A stretch of DNA of 64,000 bases, taken from NCBI RefSeq assembly GCF_014529705.1, contig NZ_JAANIH010000015.1, positions 90,001 to 154,000 on the forward strand, given 5' to 3'. Position numbers and translations under genes: made by a program. Below the pieces are notes generated by a model. That model had not been told where the DNA came from. It worked only from the letters and a program-made list of their open reading frames with translations, and did not search any database. Origin of the DNA: Bradyrhizobium campsiandrae (lineage in GTDB: Bacteria; Pseudomonadota; Alphaproteobacteria; Rhizobiales; Xanthobacteraceae). This document shows positions 15,661 to 24,541 of this stretch, piece by piece (the first letter of the stretch is position 1; every line of letters starts with the position of its first letter).

Positions 15661-16419
15661 ATGGAATTGAAAGACGTAGCCGTTCTCATCACCGGTGGTG
15701 GCTCGGGGCTTGGTGAAGCGACCGCGCGAGCCATGGCCGCCAAGGGCGCCAAGATCGGCGTCATCGACCAGAACAAGGACAACGCCGAAAAGGTCGCCGC
15801 CGAGGTGAAAGGCATCGCGCTTCACGCCGACGTCACCAGCGAGGAGCAGATCAAGGCCGCGATCGCCAAGGCCGAAGCCGCGCATGGCGTTGCACGCGTG
15901 CTGATGAACTGCGCCGGCATCGGCGGCTCGCAGCGCATCGTCGGCCGCGACGGCGTCTATCCGCTGGAAAAGTTCTCCCGCATCATCAACGTCAATCTGA
16001 TCGGCACCTTCAACTGCCTGCGCCTGTTCGCCGAGCACCTCGTCACCATCGAGCCTGTCGGTGAAGAGCGCGGCGTCATCATCAACACCGCTTCGGTGGC
16101 GGCTTACGAGGGTCAGATCGGCCAGATCGCCTATTCGGCGTCGAAGGGCGGTGTTGTCGGTTTGACCTTGCCTGCGGCGCGCGACCTCGCCAGCCAGAAG
16201 ATCCGCGTCAACACCATCGCGCCCGGCCTGTTCTTCACGCCGCTGCTGATGGGCCTCAACGAGGAAGCCCGCAAGAGCCTGGGGGCGCAGGTGCCGCATC
16301 CCTCGCGCCTCGGCGATGCCAAGGAATATGGCGCACTCGCCGTGCACATCGTCGAGAACGCGATGCTGAATGGCGAAACCATCCGCCTCGACGGTGCCAT
16401 CCGCATGGCGCCGCGGTAG
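15661..16419 (+). CDS. SDR family 3-hydroxyacyl-CoA dehydrogenase (HSD10-like)
   Basis: A 252-residue short-chain dehydrogenase. The cofactor motif is TGGGSGLGEATA, NCAGIGG follows, and the catalytic set is the Ser of NTASVAAYEG with YSASK; APGLFFTPLL follows. The overall pattern, with an early Asp that prefers NAD and the VPHPSRLGDAKEYGAL segment, resembles type-10 17-beta-hydroxysteroid/2-methyl-3-hydroxybutyryl-CoA dehydrogenases. It would oxidise the 3-hydroxyacyl-CoA made by the enoyl-CoA hydratase that follows and feed the divergent thiolase. Confidence 0.88.
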   Translation: MELKDVAVLITGGGSGLGEATARAMAAKGAKIGVIDQNKDNAEKVAAEVKGIALHADVTSEEQIKAAIAKAEAAHGVARVLMNCAGIGGSQRIVGRDGVYPLEKFSRIINVNLIGTFNCLRLFAEHLVTIEPVGEERGVIINTASVAAYEGQIGQIAYSASKGGVVGLTLPAARDLASQKIRVNTIAPGLFFTPLLMGLNEEARKSLGAQVPHPSRLGDAKEYGALAVHIVENAMLNGETIRLDGAIRMAPR

Positions 16420-16430
16420 TGGTTCTCTTC

Positions 16431-16568
16431 CCTTCTCCCCTTGTGGGAGAAGGTGGCGCGAAGCGCCGGATAGGGGTTCTTTCCGCGATTTCATCTGCAG
16501 AGGCAGACCCCTCACCCGAGCGAATGCGCGGTTAGCGCGTTCATGCCCTCTCCCACAAGGGGAGAGGG
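16431..16568. repeat. REP-like palindromic element, family C
   Basis: About 138 noncoding bases between the SDR and enoyl-CoA hydratase genes. The left end is the hairpin CCTTCTCCCCTTGTGGGAGA and the right end its partner CCCTCTCCCACAAGGGGAGA. An inner pair TAGGGGTTC/GACCCCTCA and a short GGCGCGAAGCGCC hairpin complete it. This is a dispersed-repeat structure, not a gene. Confidence 0.75.
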
Positions 16569-16611
16569 CACAGCAATCGGCACCATCGTTGCGGATGAAG
16601 GAAAGTCGCGC

Positions 16612-17418
16612 ATGTCCCAACCGCTGCTGATCGAGCATGATGACGGCGTCGATCGGGTGACGCTCAATCGGCCTGATAGCCTCAACGCGCTCGATCCCGC
16701 GCTGATCGATGCGCTCAACGTCTACTTCCAGGGCCTGCAACGCAACCGCGACACGCGGGTCGTCGTGCTGCGCGGCGCCGGCAAGAATTTCTGCGCAGGC
16801 CTCGATCTCAAGGCCGCGATGGCGCGCCGCGCCGGGCAGCAGGAGCCGCCTGATGTCACGGCGTCGCTGGATTCGCAACGGCGCATCGCCGACATCGTGA
16901 TGCTGATGCGGCGCTGTCCGCAGCCGATCATCTCGCTGGTGCAGGGCGCAGCGGCCGGCGGTGGTTTTGCGCTGGCGTTGGCTTCCGACATTCGCATCGC
17001 GACGAAGTCGGCGCGGATGAACTGCGCTTTCATCAAGCTCGGGCTCGGCGGCTGCGACATCGGCACCAGTTACTTTCTGCCGCGGCTCGTTGGTGTCTCG
17101 GTGGCGTCAGAGTTAATTCTGACTGGACGTTTCATCGGTGCCGAGCGTGCGCTGGCGGTGGGACTCGTCTCCGAGGTCGTCGACGAGGACAAGCTCGATG
17201 AGGCCGCCGAGCCTTACGTCGACGCGATGATGACGGCTTCGCCGGTCGGGCTGCGCCTATCAAAGGAATGTCTCAACATGAGCGTCGATGCGGGATCGCT
17301 GGAAGCCGCGATCGCGATGGAGGATCGCAACCAGGTCCTGTGCAGCCGCTCCGAGGAATTTTCGGAAGGCATCAGGGCCTTCCTTGAGAAGCGAAAGCCT
17401 GTCTATATCAAGCGCTGA
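16612..17418 (+). CDS. Enoyl-CoA hydratase/isomerase (crotonase) family protein
   Basis: A 268-residue crotonase. The oxyanion-hole segments are GAGKNFCAGLDLKAAM and VQGAAAGGGFALALASDIRI; the catalytic-position Glu/Asp region is KLGLGGCDIGTSYFLPRLVG, where Asp sits at the usual acid position. The C-terminal helices (LEAAIAMEDRNQVLC, FLEKRKP) are typical. It hydrates a 2-enoyl-CoA, or could perform the hydratase/lyase step on feruloyl-CoA-like substrates given the next gene. Start at 16612 is after AAGGA; the upstream open frame is REP sequence. Confidence 0.88.
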   Translation: MSQPLLIEHDDGVDRVTLNRPDSLNALDPALIDALNVYFQGLQRNRDTRVVVLRGAGKNFCAGLDLKAAMARRAGQQEPPDVTASLDSQRRIADIVMLMRRCPQPIISLVQGAAAGGGFALALASDIRIATKSARMNCAFIKLGLGGCDIGTSYFLPRLVGVSVASELILTGRFIGAERALAVGLVSEVVDEDKLDEAAEPYVDAMMTASPVGLRLSKECLNMSVDAGSLEAAIAMEDRNQVLCSRSEEFSEGIRAFLEKRKPVYIKR

Positions 17419-17460
17419 GAACGAAGATCCGCCAAGGACGATAATTCCGGGAGACGCAAA

Positions 17461-19332
17461 ATGAGTGGAAGCGCGGCGGCGGTGATGTCAAAGCCCGCCT
17501 TTCGCAAGGTCGAGTGGCTGAAGCGAGACATCGACGTCGAGCGCCGCGCCGACGGCACGGTGGTGCTGAAGTCGCGCATTCCGCTGCAGCCTTACGAGAA
17601 GCATCTTCCGGCGTCGCTGGCGAGGTGGGCGAAGGAAGCGTCCGAGCGCATCTGGCTCGCGCAGCGCGGCGGACCAAACCGCGAATGGCGCAAGGTCTCC
17701 TATGGTGAAGCCAAACGCGCCGTGGATGCGCTGACGCAGGCGTTATTGAATCTGAAGCTCGAGGGGCGTCCCGTCGCGATCCTCTCCGGCAATTCGATCG
17801 AGCACGCGTTGATGACGCAGGCCGCGATGCAGGCGCGCGTTCCTGCCGCGCCGGTGTCGCCGGCCTACTCGTTGATGAGCCACGATCACGTCAAGCTGAA
17901 ATATTTGTTCGATCTGATCAAGCCGGCTGTGGTGATGGTGCAGGACGGCCCGACCTTCGAGAAGGCGTTGAAAGCGCTCGATCTCACCGGTGTCACCGTG
18001 GTTCATGTTCTGCGGCCCTGCGAGGGCGTCAAGAGCGTCAGCTTCGCCGAGTTGGCGGCAACGCCGGTGACGGCCGATGTCGAGGCGTCGATTGCAACAA
18101 TCACGCCCGACACTGTCGGCAAGCTGTTGTTCACCTCGGGCTCGACCGGCATGCCCAAGGCGGTGATCAACACGCAACGCATGATGTGCGCCAATGCGGC
18201 GATGATGATGCAGGTGCGGCCGCGCACGCCCGGCGGCCCGCTGCCGGTGGTGCTGGACTGGATGCCCTGGAACCACACCATGGGCGGCAATGCTGCATTC
18301 CATCCGGTCCTGGTCGAGGGCGGCACGCTCTATATCGACGACGGTCGGCCGATGCCGGGCCAGCTCGACGAGACCATCAAGAATCTGCGCGAGATCTCGC
18401 CGACCTATTATGCCAACGTTCCGGCCGGCTATGCCGCGCTCGCGGCGGCCATGGAGAAGGACGACGCACTGTGCCGCTCCTTCTTCAAGAACCTCTCGAT
18501 CATGGCCTATGGCGGGGCGCGGTTGCCGGATGATCTCTACGAACGCATGCAAACCCTCGCCGTGAAGACCACCGGCGAGCGCATCGTCTTCTACACCGGC
18601 TGGGGTTCGACCGAGACCGCGCCGACCTCGACTGGCACCTATTGGGACACCGAGCGCGTCGGCCTGATCGGCCTGCCGTTCCCCGGCGTCGAATTGAAGA
18701 TGGTGCCGTGCGGCTCGAAATACGAACTGCGCCTGCGCGGTGTCAACGTCACGCCCGGCTATTTTGGCCAGCCCGAGCTGACGAAGAAGATGTTCGACGA
18801 GGAAGGTTTCTACTGCATCGGCGATGCCGGCATCTTCGTCGACGACGCCGATCCGGTGAAGGGCATCATCTTCGCCGGGCGTGTCGTCGAGGATTTCAAG
18901 CTCACCACCGGCACTTTCGTCCATGTCGGTTCACTCCGGACCGATGCCATCGCGGCGGCGACGCCGGTCGTGCATGATGCGCTGGTTGCGGGGCAGGATC
19001 GCGCCTTCATCGGCCTGCTCGCCTGGCCGAACCTGCATGCCTGCCGCCAGCTCGTCGGCAATTCTGATCTGAGCTTCGATGATGCGGTGAAGCATCCCGA
19101 GGTGATCGCCTGTTTCAGGCGCGGGCTTGAGACGCATAATAGGGAATGTGAAGGCGCCAGCAGCCGCATCATCGCGCGGGCCATGCTGATGGCCGAGCCG
19201 CCCTCGATCGACGGCAACGAGCTCACCGACAAGGGCTACATCAACCAGCGCGCCGGCCTGGAGCGCCGCGCAGTGCTGGTCGAGCGGCTCTATGCGGACA
19301 AGCCGGATCAAGACGTCATCGTTCTGAAGTAA
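17461..19332 (+). CDS. Feruloyl-CoA synthase-like AMP-binding ligase
   Basis: A 623-residue ANL ligase of the long form seen in feruloyl-CoA synthases. The P-loop is LLFTSGSTGMPKAVINT (about 222-238), the A5 motif is YTGWGSTETAPTST, and hinge/AMP contacts are in YCIGDAGIFVDDADP and FAGRVVEDFKLTTGTFV. The usual C-terminal Lys lies in ELTDKGYINQRA. It is expected to activate a hydroxycinnamate-like or other aryl/alicyclic acid to its CoA ester. It follows the crotonase and precedes three acyl-CoA dehydrogenases in one direction, so it probably supplies the pathway's entry thioester. Confidence 0.8.
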   Translation: MSGSAAAVMSKPAFRKVEWLKRDIDVERRADGTVVLKSRIPLQPYEKHLPASLARWAKEASERIWLAQRGGPNREWRKVSYGEAKRAVDALTQALLNLKLEGRPVAILSGNSIEHALMTQAAMQARVPAAPVSPAYSLMSHDHVKLKYLFDLIKPAVVMVQDGPTFEKALKALDLTGVTVVHVLRPCEGVKSVSFAELAATPVTADVEASIATITPDTVGKLLFTSGSTGMPKAVINTQRMMCANAAMMMQVRPRTPGGPLPVVLDWMPWNHTMGGNAAFHPVLVEGGTLYIDDGRPMPGQLDETIKNLREISPTYYANVPAGYAALAAAMEKDDALCRSFFKNLSIMAYGGARLPDDLYERMQTLAVKTTGERIVFYTGWGSTETAPTSTGTYWDTERVGLIGLPFPGVELKMVPCGSKYELRLRGVNVTPGYFGQPELTKKMFDEEGFYCIGDAGIFVDDADPVKGIIFAGRVVEDFKLTTGTFVHVGSLRTDAIAAATPVVHDALVAGQDRAFIGLLAWPNLHACRQLVGNSDLSFDDAVKHPEVIACFRRGLETHNRECEGASSRIIARAMLMAEPPSIDGNELTDKGYINQRAGLERRAVLVERLYADKPDQDVIVLK

Positions 19333-19359
19333 TCGACATCATCAACACGGGTACGCGGC

Positions 19360-20487
19360 ATGAACTTCGATTTCTCTGACGACCAGAAACAGCTTCGCGA
19401 CCAGGCGCGCAAATTCCTCGCAGAAAAATGCTCGCCCAAGGCGGTGCGAATCGTGCTTGACGGCAAGGCGCCCTACGACAAGGAGCTCTGGAAAGGCCTC
19501 GCCGAGATGGGATTTCTCGGCGTTGCGATCCCCGAGGAATTCGGTGGTGCGGGCGCGGGTCATCTCGAGCTCTGCGTGATTGCGGAGGAGATGGGGCGCG
19601 CCATTGCACCGGTGCCGTTCTCCTCGACCGTATACCTGGCCGCCGAAGCATTGCTGATCGCGGGCAGCGAGGCGCAAAAGAAGAAGTGGCTGCCCGCGAT
19701 TGCGTCGGGCGATGCGATCGGCACGTTGGCGCTGTTCGAGGGCAAGGGAAATCCTGCGCCGAAGAACGTCAAGCTGACGGCTGCGAACGGTGTCCTCAAC
19801 GGTGCGAAGAAGCCGGTCGCCGACGGCGCGATCGCAGACTTCGCGGTGGTCGCGGCGCGCACCGGATCGAGCGGACGCGACGGCGACATCTCGCTGTTCC
19901 TGGTTGATCTCAAGGCAGGCGGCGTCGAGGTGAAGGGCCTCACCAACCTCGATCCGACCCGTGGGCAGGCCGAGATCACGTTCAAAGATTGCAAGGCGGA
20001 GCCGCTCGGTGCTGCCGGCGAAGGCTGGAGCATCCTCACTCAGGTGCTCGACCGCGCCGCGGTACTGTGTGCCTTTGAGCAGGTCGGCGGCGCCGACCGC
20101 GCGCTGGAGATGGGCCGCGACTACGCGCTCGACCGCATCGCCTTCGGCCGCCAGATCGGCTCGTTCCAGGCGATCAAGCACATGCTGGCCGACATGTATG
20201 TCTCGGCGACGCTGGCGCGCTCCAACAGCTATTACGGCGCCTGGGCGCTCTCGACCAACGCCGCCGAGCTGCCGGAAGCCGCCGCCGCCGCCCGCATCAG
20301 CGCGACGCAGGCGTTCCAGCACTGCGCCAAGAACAACATCCAGGTTCACGGCGGCATGGGTTTCACCTGGGAGTTCGACTGCCACATGTACTATCGCCGC
20401 GCCAACGCCATGGCGCTCGGGCTCGGCAGCCTCACCTATTGGGAAGACCAGCTGATCGACCGCATGCGCAAGAAGAACGCGGCGTGA
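19360..20487 (+). CDS. Acyl-CoA dehydrogenase, short form
   Basis: A 375-residue flavoprotein that introduces the alpha-beta double bond in acyl-CoA. N-terminal helices, then a beta domain, then the C-terminal bundle with YALDRIAFGRQIGSFQAIKH and QVHGGMGFTWEFDCHMYYRR, which is the FAD/acyl contact region. It resembles the shorter partner of heteromeric acyl-CoA dehydrogenases used on bulky ring substrates, but this is inference. Starts 27 bases after the ligase and is followed by two longer paralogs in the same direction. Confidence 0.88.
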   Translation: MNFDFSDDQKQLRDQARKFLAEKCSPKAVRIVLDGKAPYDKELWKGLAEMGFLGVAIPEEFGGAGAGHLELCVIAEEMGRAIAPVPFSSTVYLAAEALLIAGSEAQKKKWLPAIASGDAIGTLALFEGKGNPAPKNVKLTAANGVLNGAKKPVADGAIADFAVVAARTGSSGRDGDISLFLVDLKAGGVEVKGLTNLDPTRGQAEITFKDCKAEPLGAAGEGWSILTQVLDRAAVLCAFEQVGGADRALEMGRDYALDRIAFGRQIGSFQAIKHMLADMYVSATLARSNSYYGAWALSTNAAELPEAAAAARISATQAFQHCAKNNIQVHGGMGFTWEFDCHMYYRRANAMALGLGSLTYWEDQLIDRMRKKNAA

Positions 20488-20501
20488 GCGAGGGCACGAT
20501 C

Positions 20502-21746
20502 ATGAACTTCGACGACACCCCGCAAGAGGCCGAATTCCGTGCCGCCGCGCGCGCCTGGATCGCTGCGAACGCGCCGAAACAGTACGAGGACGAGCTGCGC
20601 AAATCCTCGCTGGGCCGCACCGTGCTCAAGAACGCTGACATTCTCGAGGTCGCAAAAGCCTGGCAGAAGAAGAAGGCCGATGCCGGCTGGGCCTGCCTGC
20701 ACTGGCCGAAGGAATATGGCGGGCGCGGCGCCTCGCCGATCGAGCGCGTGATCTGGCAGCAGGAGGAGGGGCCGTTCGGCCAGCTCTCCCGCGTGTTCAT
20801 CATCGGCCACGGCATGTGCGGGCCGACCATGATGGCGTTCGCGCGCGAGGAGCATAAGCGCAGCTATCTGCCGCCGCTCGCGTCCGGCGAGAAAGTCTGG
20901 TGCCAGCTCTTCTCCGAGCCTGCGGGCGGCTCCGACGTTGCAGGCTTGCGCACGCGCGCGGAGAAGGATGGCGATGATTGGGTGATCAACGGCCAGAAGA
21001 TCTGGACCTCGGGCGCGCATTATTCGGACTACGGCATCTTGCTGACCCGCACCGATCCAACCGTGCCCAAGCACAAGGGCCTCACCATGTTCTTCCTGGA
21101 CATGAAGAGCGAGGGCGTCGAGGTGCGGCCGATCAAGCAGGCAAGCGGTGCCTCCGACTTCAACGAGGTCTATTTCACCAATGTCCGCATTCCCGACCAT
21201 CAGCGTCTCGGCGAAGTCGGCGACGGCTGGAACGTCTCGCTGACCACGCTGATGAACGAGCGCAGCGCCATCGGCGCGGCCGTCTCGACCGGATTTCCGG
21301 AGCTGTTCGAATATTGCTCCGGTCTGATGCTCGATGATGGTCCGGCGATCGAGGATCGCGCGGTGCGCTCGAAGCTGGCCAACTGGGCCGTGAAGGCGAG
21401 CGGGTTGAAATACACCAGCATGCGCGCGATCTCGGCGTTGTCGAGGGGTGAGCGGCCGGGACCGGAAAACTCCATCGGCAAGCTGGTGGCGGGCTCGATG
21501 ATCCAGGATGTCGCCACCTACGCGCTGGACTTGCAGGGCGCGACTGGCGTGGTGAGTGGCGAGGATGCCGAGCTCGCTGGCCGTTTCCAGGCCATGCTGC
21601 TGCGTGCGCCCGGCACCCGGGTCGAAGGCGGCACCGACGAGATCATGCGCAACATCATCGCCGAGCGGGTGCTGGGCCTGCCCGGCGACATCAGGGTCGA
21701 CAAGGACGTGCCGTTCAACAAGATCCCGACCAGGGGAAGAGGTTAG
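20502..21746 (+). CDS. Acyl-CoA dehydrogenase, long form (paralog 1)
   Basis: A 414-residue acyl-CoA dehydrogenase. Family blocks are QLFSEPAGGSDVAGLRTRA (flavin/substrate), NGQKIWTSGAHYSDYGILL and RVEGGTDEIMRNIIAERVLG at the C-terminus. It begins MNFDDTPQEAEFRAAARAWI, almost the same as the next gene, marking a tandem duplication. A GTG at 20484 overlapping the previous stop codon is an alternative start. Electrons would go to ETF. Coupled tightly to the short dehydrogenase (14-base gap), so the two may form a hetero-oligomer. Confidence 0.9.
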   Translation: MNFDDTPQEAEFRAAARAWIAANAPKQYEDELRKSSLGRTVLKNADILEVAKAWQKKKADAGWACLHWPKEYGGRGASPIERVIWQQEEGPFGQLSRVFIIGHGMCGPTMMAFAREEHKRSYLPPLASGEKVWCQLFSEPAGGSDVAGLRTRAEKDGDDWVINGQKIWTSGAHYSDYGILLTRTDPTVPKHKGLTMFFLDMKSEGVEVRPIKQASGASDFNEVYFTNVRIPDHQRLGEVGDGWNVSLTTLMNERSAIGAAVSTGFPELFEYCSGLMLDDGPAIEDRAVRSKLANWAVKASGLKYTSMRAISALSRGERPGPENSIGKLVAGSMIQDVATYALDLQGATGVVSGEDAELAGRFQAMLLRAPGTRVEGGTDEIMRNIIAERVLGLPGDIRVDKDVPFNKIPTRGRG

Positions 21747-21750
21747 AATC

Positions 21751-21837
21751 GTAGGGTGGGCAAAGGCGCGGTACGCGCCGTGCCCACGAATTCTATCGAG
21801 GGAAAGTGGTGGGCACGCTTCGCTTTGCCCACCCTAC
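21751..21837. repeat. REP-like palindromic element, family D copy 1
   Basis: An 87-base palindromic spacer inside the acyl-CoA dehydrogenase operon. It opens GTAGGGTGGGCAAAGGCGCG and closes GCTTTGCCCACCCTAC. Related units lie at 23131-23214 and 47153-47241. Confidence 0.85.
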
Positions 21838-21866
21838 GCATCGCGCAAGGATTGAGAGGTCCGGCC

Positions 21867-23111
21867 ATGAATTTCGACGACACCCCGCAGGAAGCCGCAT
21901 TCCGCGACACCGCGCGCAAATGGATCGCCGCCAATGCGCCGAAGGAATTCGAGCAGGAGCTGTCGAAATCCTCGCTCGGCCGCATCAGGCTTGCGAAGCA
22001 CGACATGGTCGATGTCGGCAAGGCTTGGCAGAAGAAGAAGTTCGAGGGCAACTGGGCCTGCCTGCACTGGCCGAAGGAATATGGCGGTCGCGGCGCCACG
22101 CCGATCGAGCGCGTGATCTGGCAGCAGGAAGAGGGCGTCTACGGCAAGCTGACGCAGCCGTTCCAGATCGGCGAGGGCATGTGCGGCCCGACCGTGATGG
22201 CCTGGGGCAGCGAAGATGCGAAACGTCGCTATTTGCCGAAGCTCGCAGCGGGCGAAGAGATCTGGTGTCAGCTGTTCTCCGAGCCGTCGGCCGGCTCCGA
22301 CGTCGCGGGCCTGCGCACGCGCGCGGAGAAGAAGGGCGACGCCTGGGTCGTCAACGGCCAGAAGATCTGGACGTCGGGCGCGCATTATTCCGACTATGGC
22401 CTGTTGATCGCGCGGACCGATCCAAATGTGCCCAAGCACAAGGGTCTCACCATGTTCTTCCTGGACATGAAGAGCCCAGGCGTCGAGGTGCGGCCGATCA
22501 AGCAGGCCAATGGCATGCAGGAGTTCAACGAGGTCTATTTCACTGACGTCGTGATCCCCGACAGCCAGCGGCTCGGTGCCGTCGGCGAGGGCTGGAGCGT
22601 GTCGCTGACGACGCTGATGAACGAGCGCATGTCGATCGGCGCGCGGCTCGCGACCGGCGTCCCTGAAATGTTCGAGTTCTGCTCGAACCTGATGCTGGAG
22701 GACGGGCTCGCCATCGACGATCCCGCGGTGCGCTCGAAACTTGCGAGCTGGGCCGTGAAGTCGAGCGGACTGAAATACACCAGCTACCGCGCGATCTCGG
22801 CGCTGTCGAAGGGGGAGCGGCCGGGACCGGAGAATTCGATCGGCAAGCTGGTCTCGGGCATGATGCTCCAGGACATCGCGACCTACGCCATGGATCTCCA
22901 GGGCGCAGCCGGCGTCCTCACAGGCAGCGACGAGGAGACGGTGCACGGCCAGTTCCAGCAGATGCTGCTGTCGTCACCCTCGATGCGCATCGCTGGCGGC
23001 ACCGACGAGATTCTGCGTAACATCATCGCCGAACGCGTGCTGGGATTGCCGGGCGACATCAGGGTCGACAAGGACGTGCCGTACAACAAGATCCCGACCA
23101 AGGGGCGGTGA
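21867..23111 (+). CDS. Acyl-CoA dehydrogenase, long form (paralog 2)
   Basis: A 414-residue acyl-CoA dehydrogenase of exactly the same length as the preceding one and closely similar throughout: QLFSEPSAGSDVAGLRTRA, NGQKIWTSGAHYSDYGLLI, and RIAGGTDEILRNIIAERVLG. The start matches the paralog's MNFDDTPQEA; sequence upstream of it is REP, not coding. Duplication of the long form beside a single short form suggests two enzyme versions for two substrates or sequential steps in one pathway. Confidence 0.9.
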   Translation: MNFDDTPQEAAFRDTARKWIAANAPKEFEQELSKSSLGRIRLAKHDMVDVGKAWQKKKFEGNWACLHWPKEYGGRGATPIERVIWQQEEGVYGKLTQPFQIGEGMCGPTVMAWGSEDAKRRYLPKLAAGEEIWCQLFSEPSAGSDVAGLRTRAEKKGDAWVVNGQKIWTSGAHYSDYGLLIARTDPNVPKHKGLTMFFLDMKSPGVEVRPIKQANGMQEFNEVYFTDVVIPDSQRLGAVGEGWSVSLTTLMNERMSIGARLATGVPEMFEFCSNLMLEDGLAIDDPAVRSKLASWAVKSSGLKYTSYRAISALSKGERPGPENSIGKLVSGMMLQDIATYAMDLQGAAGVLTGSDEETVHGQFQQMLLSSPSMRIAGGTDEILRNIIAERVLGLPGDIRVDKDVPYNKIPTKGR

Positions 23112-23130
23112 CGACTTCAACCGCGGAATC

Positions 23131-23214
23131 GTCGGGTGGGTTAGCGTAACCCACCTCTTTAGCTTCCGCGGAGGCAGAAAGTGGTGGGTTACGCCTTCGG
23201 CTAACCCACCCTAC
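23131..23214. repeat. REP-like palindromic element, family D-related variant
   Basis: An 84-base palindromic spacer opening TCGGGTGGGTTAGCGTAACC and closing GGCTAACCCACCCTACGA. It has the same outer GGGTGGG/CCCACCC as family D but a different inner stem (GTTAGCG/CGGCTAAC). Sits between the last dehydrogenase and the nitroreductase. Confidence 0.8.
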
Positions 23215-23231
23215 GAAGGGTGAGCGAGTTC

Positions 23232-23930
23232 ATGGACGCACAAGTCAACCAAGCCAATCGCATCGGCGTGCTCGAAGAGCTGCTCAACGAGCGCTATTCC
23301 GTCCGCGCCTTCCTACCGAAGGAGGTCGACCGTGCCTCCATCGAGCATGTGCTGACCACGGCGCAGCGCACAGCGTCCTGGTGCAACAGCCAGCCCTGGC
23401 AGGTCATTATCGCCAGCGGCGAGGCCAAGGAGCGTTTCCGCCAGCTGATCTACAAGGAGGCCTCGGGCGGCCTCGGTGACGACTATGATTTCACGCCGCC
23501 GCGCGAATATGTCGGGGTCTATCTCGAACGCCGCCGCGAGAGCGGCTTCCAGCTCTACAACACGCTCGGTATTGCCCGCGGCGACAAGGCCGCCTACGCC
23601 AAGCAGGCCCTGGAGAACTATAATTTCTTCGGCGCGCCGCATGTTGCGATCATTCACACCCATGAGCCGCTCGGCATCTATGGTGCGATCGATTGCGGTG
23701 CTTACGTCTCGAATTTCATGCTGGCCGCCCAGGCGCTCGGGCTCGGCACGATCCCGCAGGCCGCGCTGGCGCGCCATTCCGGCCTGATCCGGCGCCACTT
23801 CAACTTGCCTGACGATCGCCGTGTCGTCTGCGGTATCTCGTTCGGCTATGCCGACGCCGCGCACAAGGTCAACAGCTACCGAACCTCGCGCGCATCAGTC
23901 GCTGATACCGTGACGTTCGTGGAGAAATAG
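23232..23930 (+). CDS. Nitroreductase family protein
   Basis: A 232-residue FMN-dependent oxidoreductase. The N-terminal RYSVRAFLPKEVDRASIEHV and the SWCNSQPWQVIIASGEAK segment are the flavin-phosphate contacts, and the C-terminal half has DCGAYVSNFMLAAQALGLGT with a final RRVVCGISFGYAD, all typical. The substrate is unknown. A GTG at 23220 is an alternative start. It is the last gene of the acyl-CoA set; it may reduce a quinone, enone or nitro group in the same pathway. A bidirectional terminator separates it from ecfG. Confidence 0.88.
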   Translation: MDAQVNQANRIGVLEELLNERYSVRAFLPKEVDRASIEHVLTTAQRTASWCNSQPWQVIIASGEAKERFRQLIYKEASGGLGDDYDFTPPREYVGVYLERRRESGFQLYNTLGIARGDKAAYAKQALENYNFFGAPHVAIIHTHEPLGIYGAIDCGAYVSNFMLAAQALGLGTIPQAALARHSGLIRRHFNLPDDRRVVCGISFGYADAAHKVNSYRTSRASVADTVTFVEK

Positions 23931-23942
23931 CGCACGTGAAAT

Positions 23943-23964
23943 GGCGGCCGCGCGAACGGCCGCC
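23943..23964. terminator. Hairpin between convergent nitroreductase and ecfG
   Basis: An 8-bp perfect stem GGCGGCCG/CGGCCGCC with a 6-base loop lies between two genes that end towards each other. There is only a short T run on the plus side, so termination strength is uncertain. Confidence 0.5.
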
Positions 23965-23992
23965 TTCACATCGTTCGGGGTCGATTGACGCG

Positions 23993-24541
23993 CTAGCCGC
24001 CGCTGCCGCCGATCACGGCGCGCACGGTCTCGTCGGGCCCGAAGTCCTCGGCGCCGTCGACATAGAGCAGCGCGGCGAGCTTCGAGCGTGCGCGGTTGAC
24101 GCGGCTCTTGATGGTGCCGACCGCACAGCCGCAGATCGAGGCCGCGTCCTCATAGGAGAAGCCGGAGGCACCGACCAGGATCAAGGCTTCGCGCTGGTCC
24201 TGCGGAAGCTTGTCGAGCGCGGTGCGGAATTCCTCGAATTCGAGATGGGCGTTCTGCGAGGGCTGCGTCTTCAGCGTCTTGGCATAGTTGCCCTCGGCGT
24301 CCTCGACCTCGCGCCGCCGCTTGCGATAGTCGGAGCGGAACAGGTTGCGAAGGATCGTGAACAGCCATGCCGGCAGATTGGAGCCGGGCTGGAACGAGTC
24401 GATGTTGGCGAGGGCACGGAGCAGCGTTTCTTGCACCAAATCGTCGGCGCGGTCCGCATTGCCGCTGAGCGATATCGCAAACGCGCGAAGGCTCGGCACA
24501 GCCGCAAGGATGTCGTCACGCAGGGAATTTGTGAGAGGCAT
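23993..24541 (-). CDS. ecfG: ECF RNA polymerase sigma factor EcfG (general stress response)
   Basis: A 182-residue ECF sigma factor. Region 2 is seen in NADRADDLVQETLLRALANI and AWLFTILRNLFRSDYRKRRR; region 4 in LPQDQREALILVGASGFSYE with CAVGTIKSRVNRARSKL. The context (nepR immediately upstream, phyR divergent) fixes it as EcfG, which directs the alphaproteobacterial general stress regulon at GGAAC-N16/17-CGTT promoters. It is kept inactive by NepR until phosphorylated PhyR binds NepR. The start overlaps the nepR stop codon by one base (TAATG), indicating translational coupling. Confidence 0.95.
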   Translation of the reverse strand: MPLTNSLRDDILAAVPSLRAFAISLSGNADRADDLVQETLLRALANIDSFQPGSNLPAWLFTILRNLFRSDYRKRRREVEDAEGNYAKTLKTQPSQNAHLEFEEFRTALDKLPQDQREALILVGASGFSYEDAASICGCAVGTIKSRVNRARSKLAALLYVDGAEDFGPDETVRAVIGGSGG

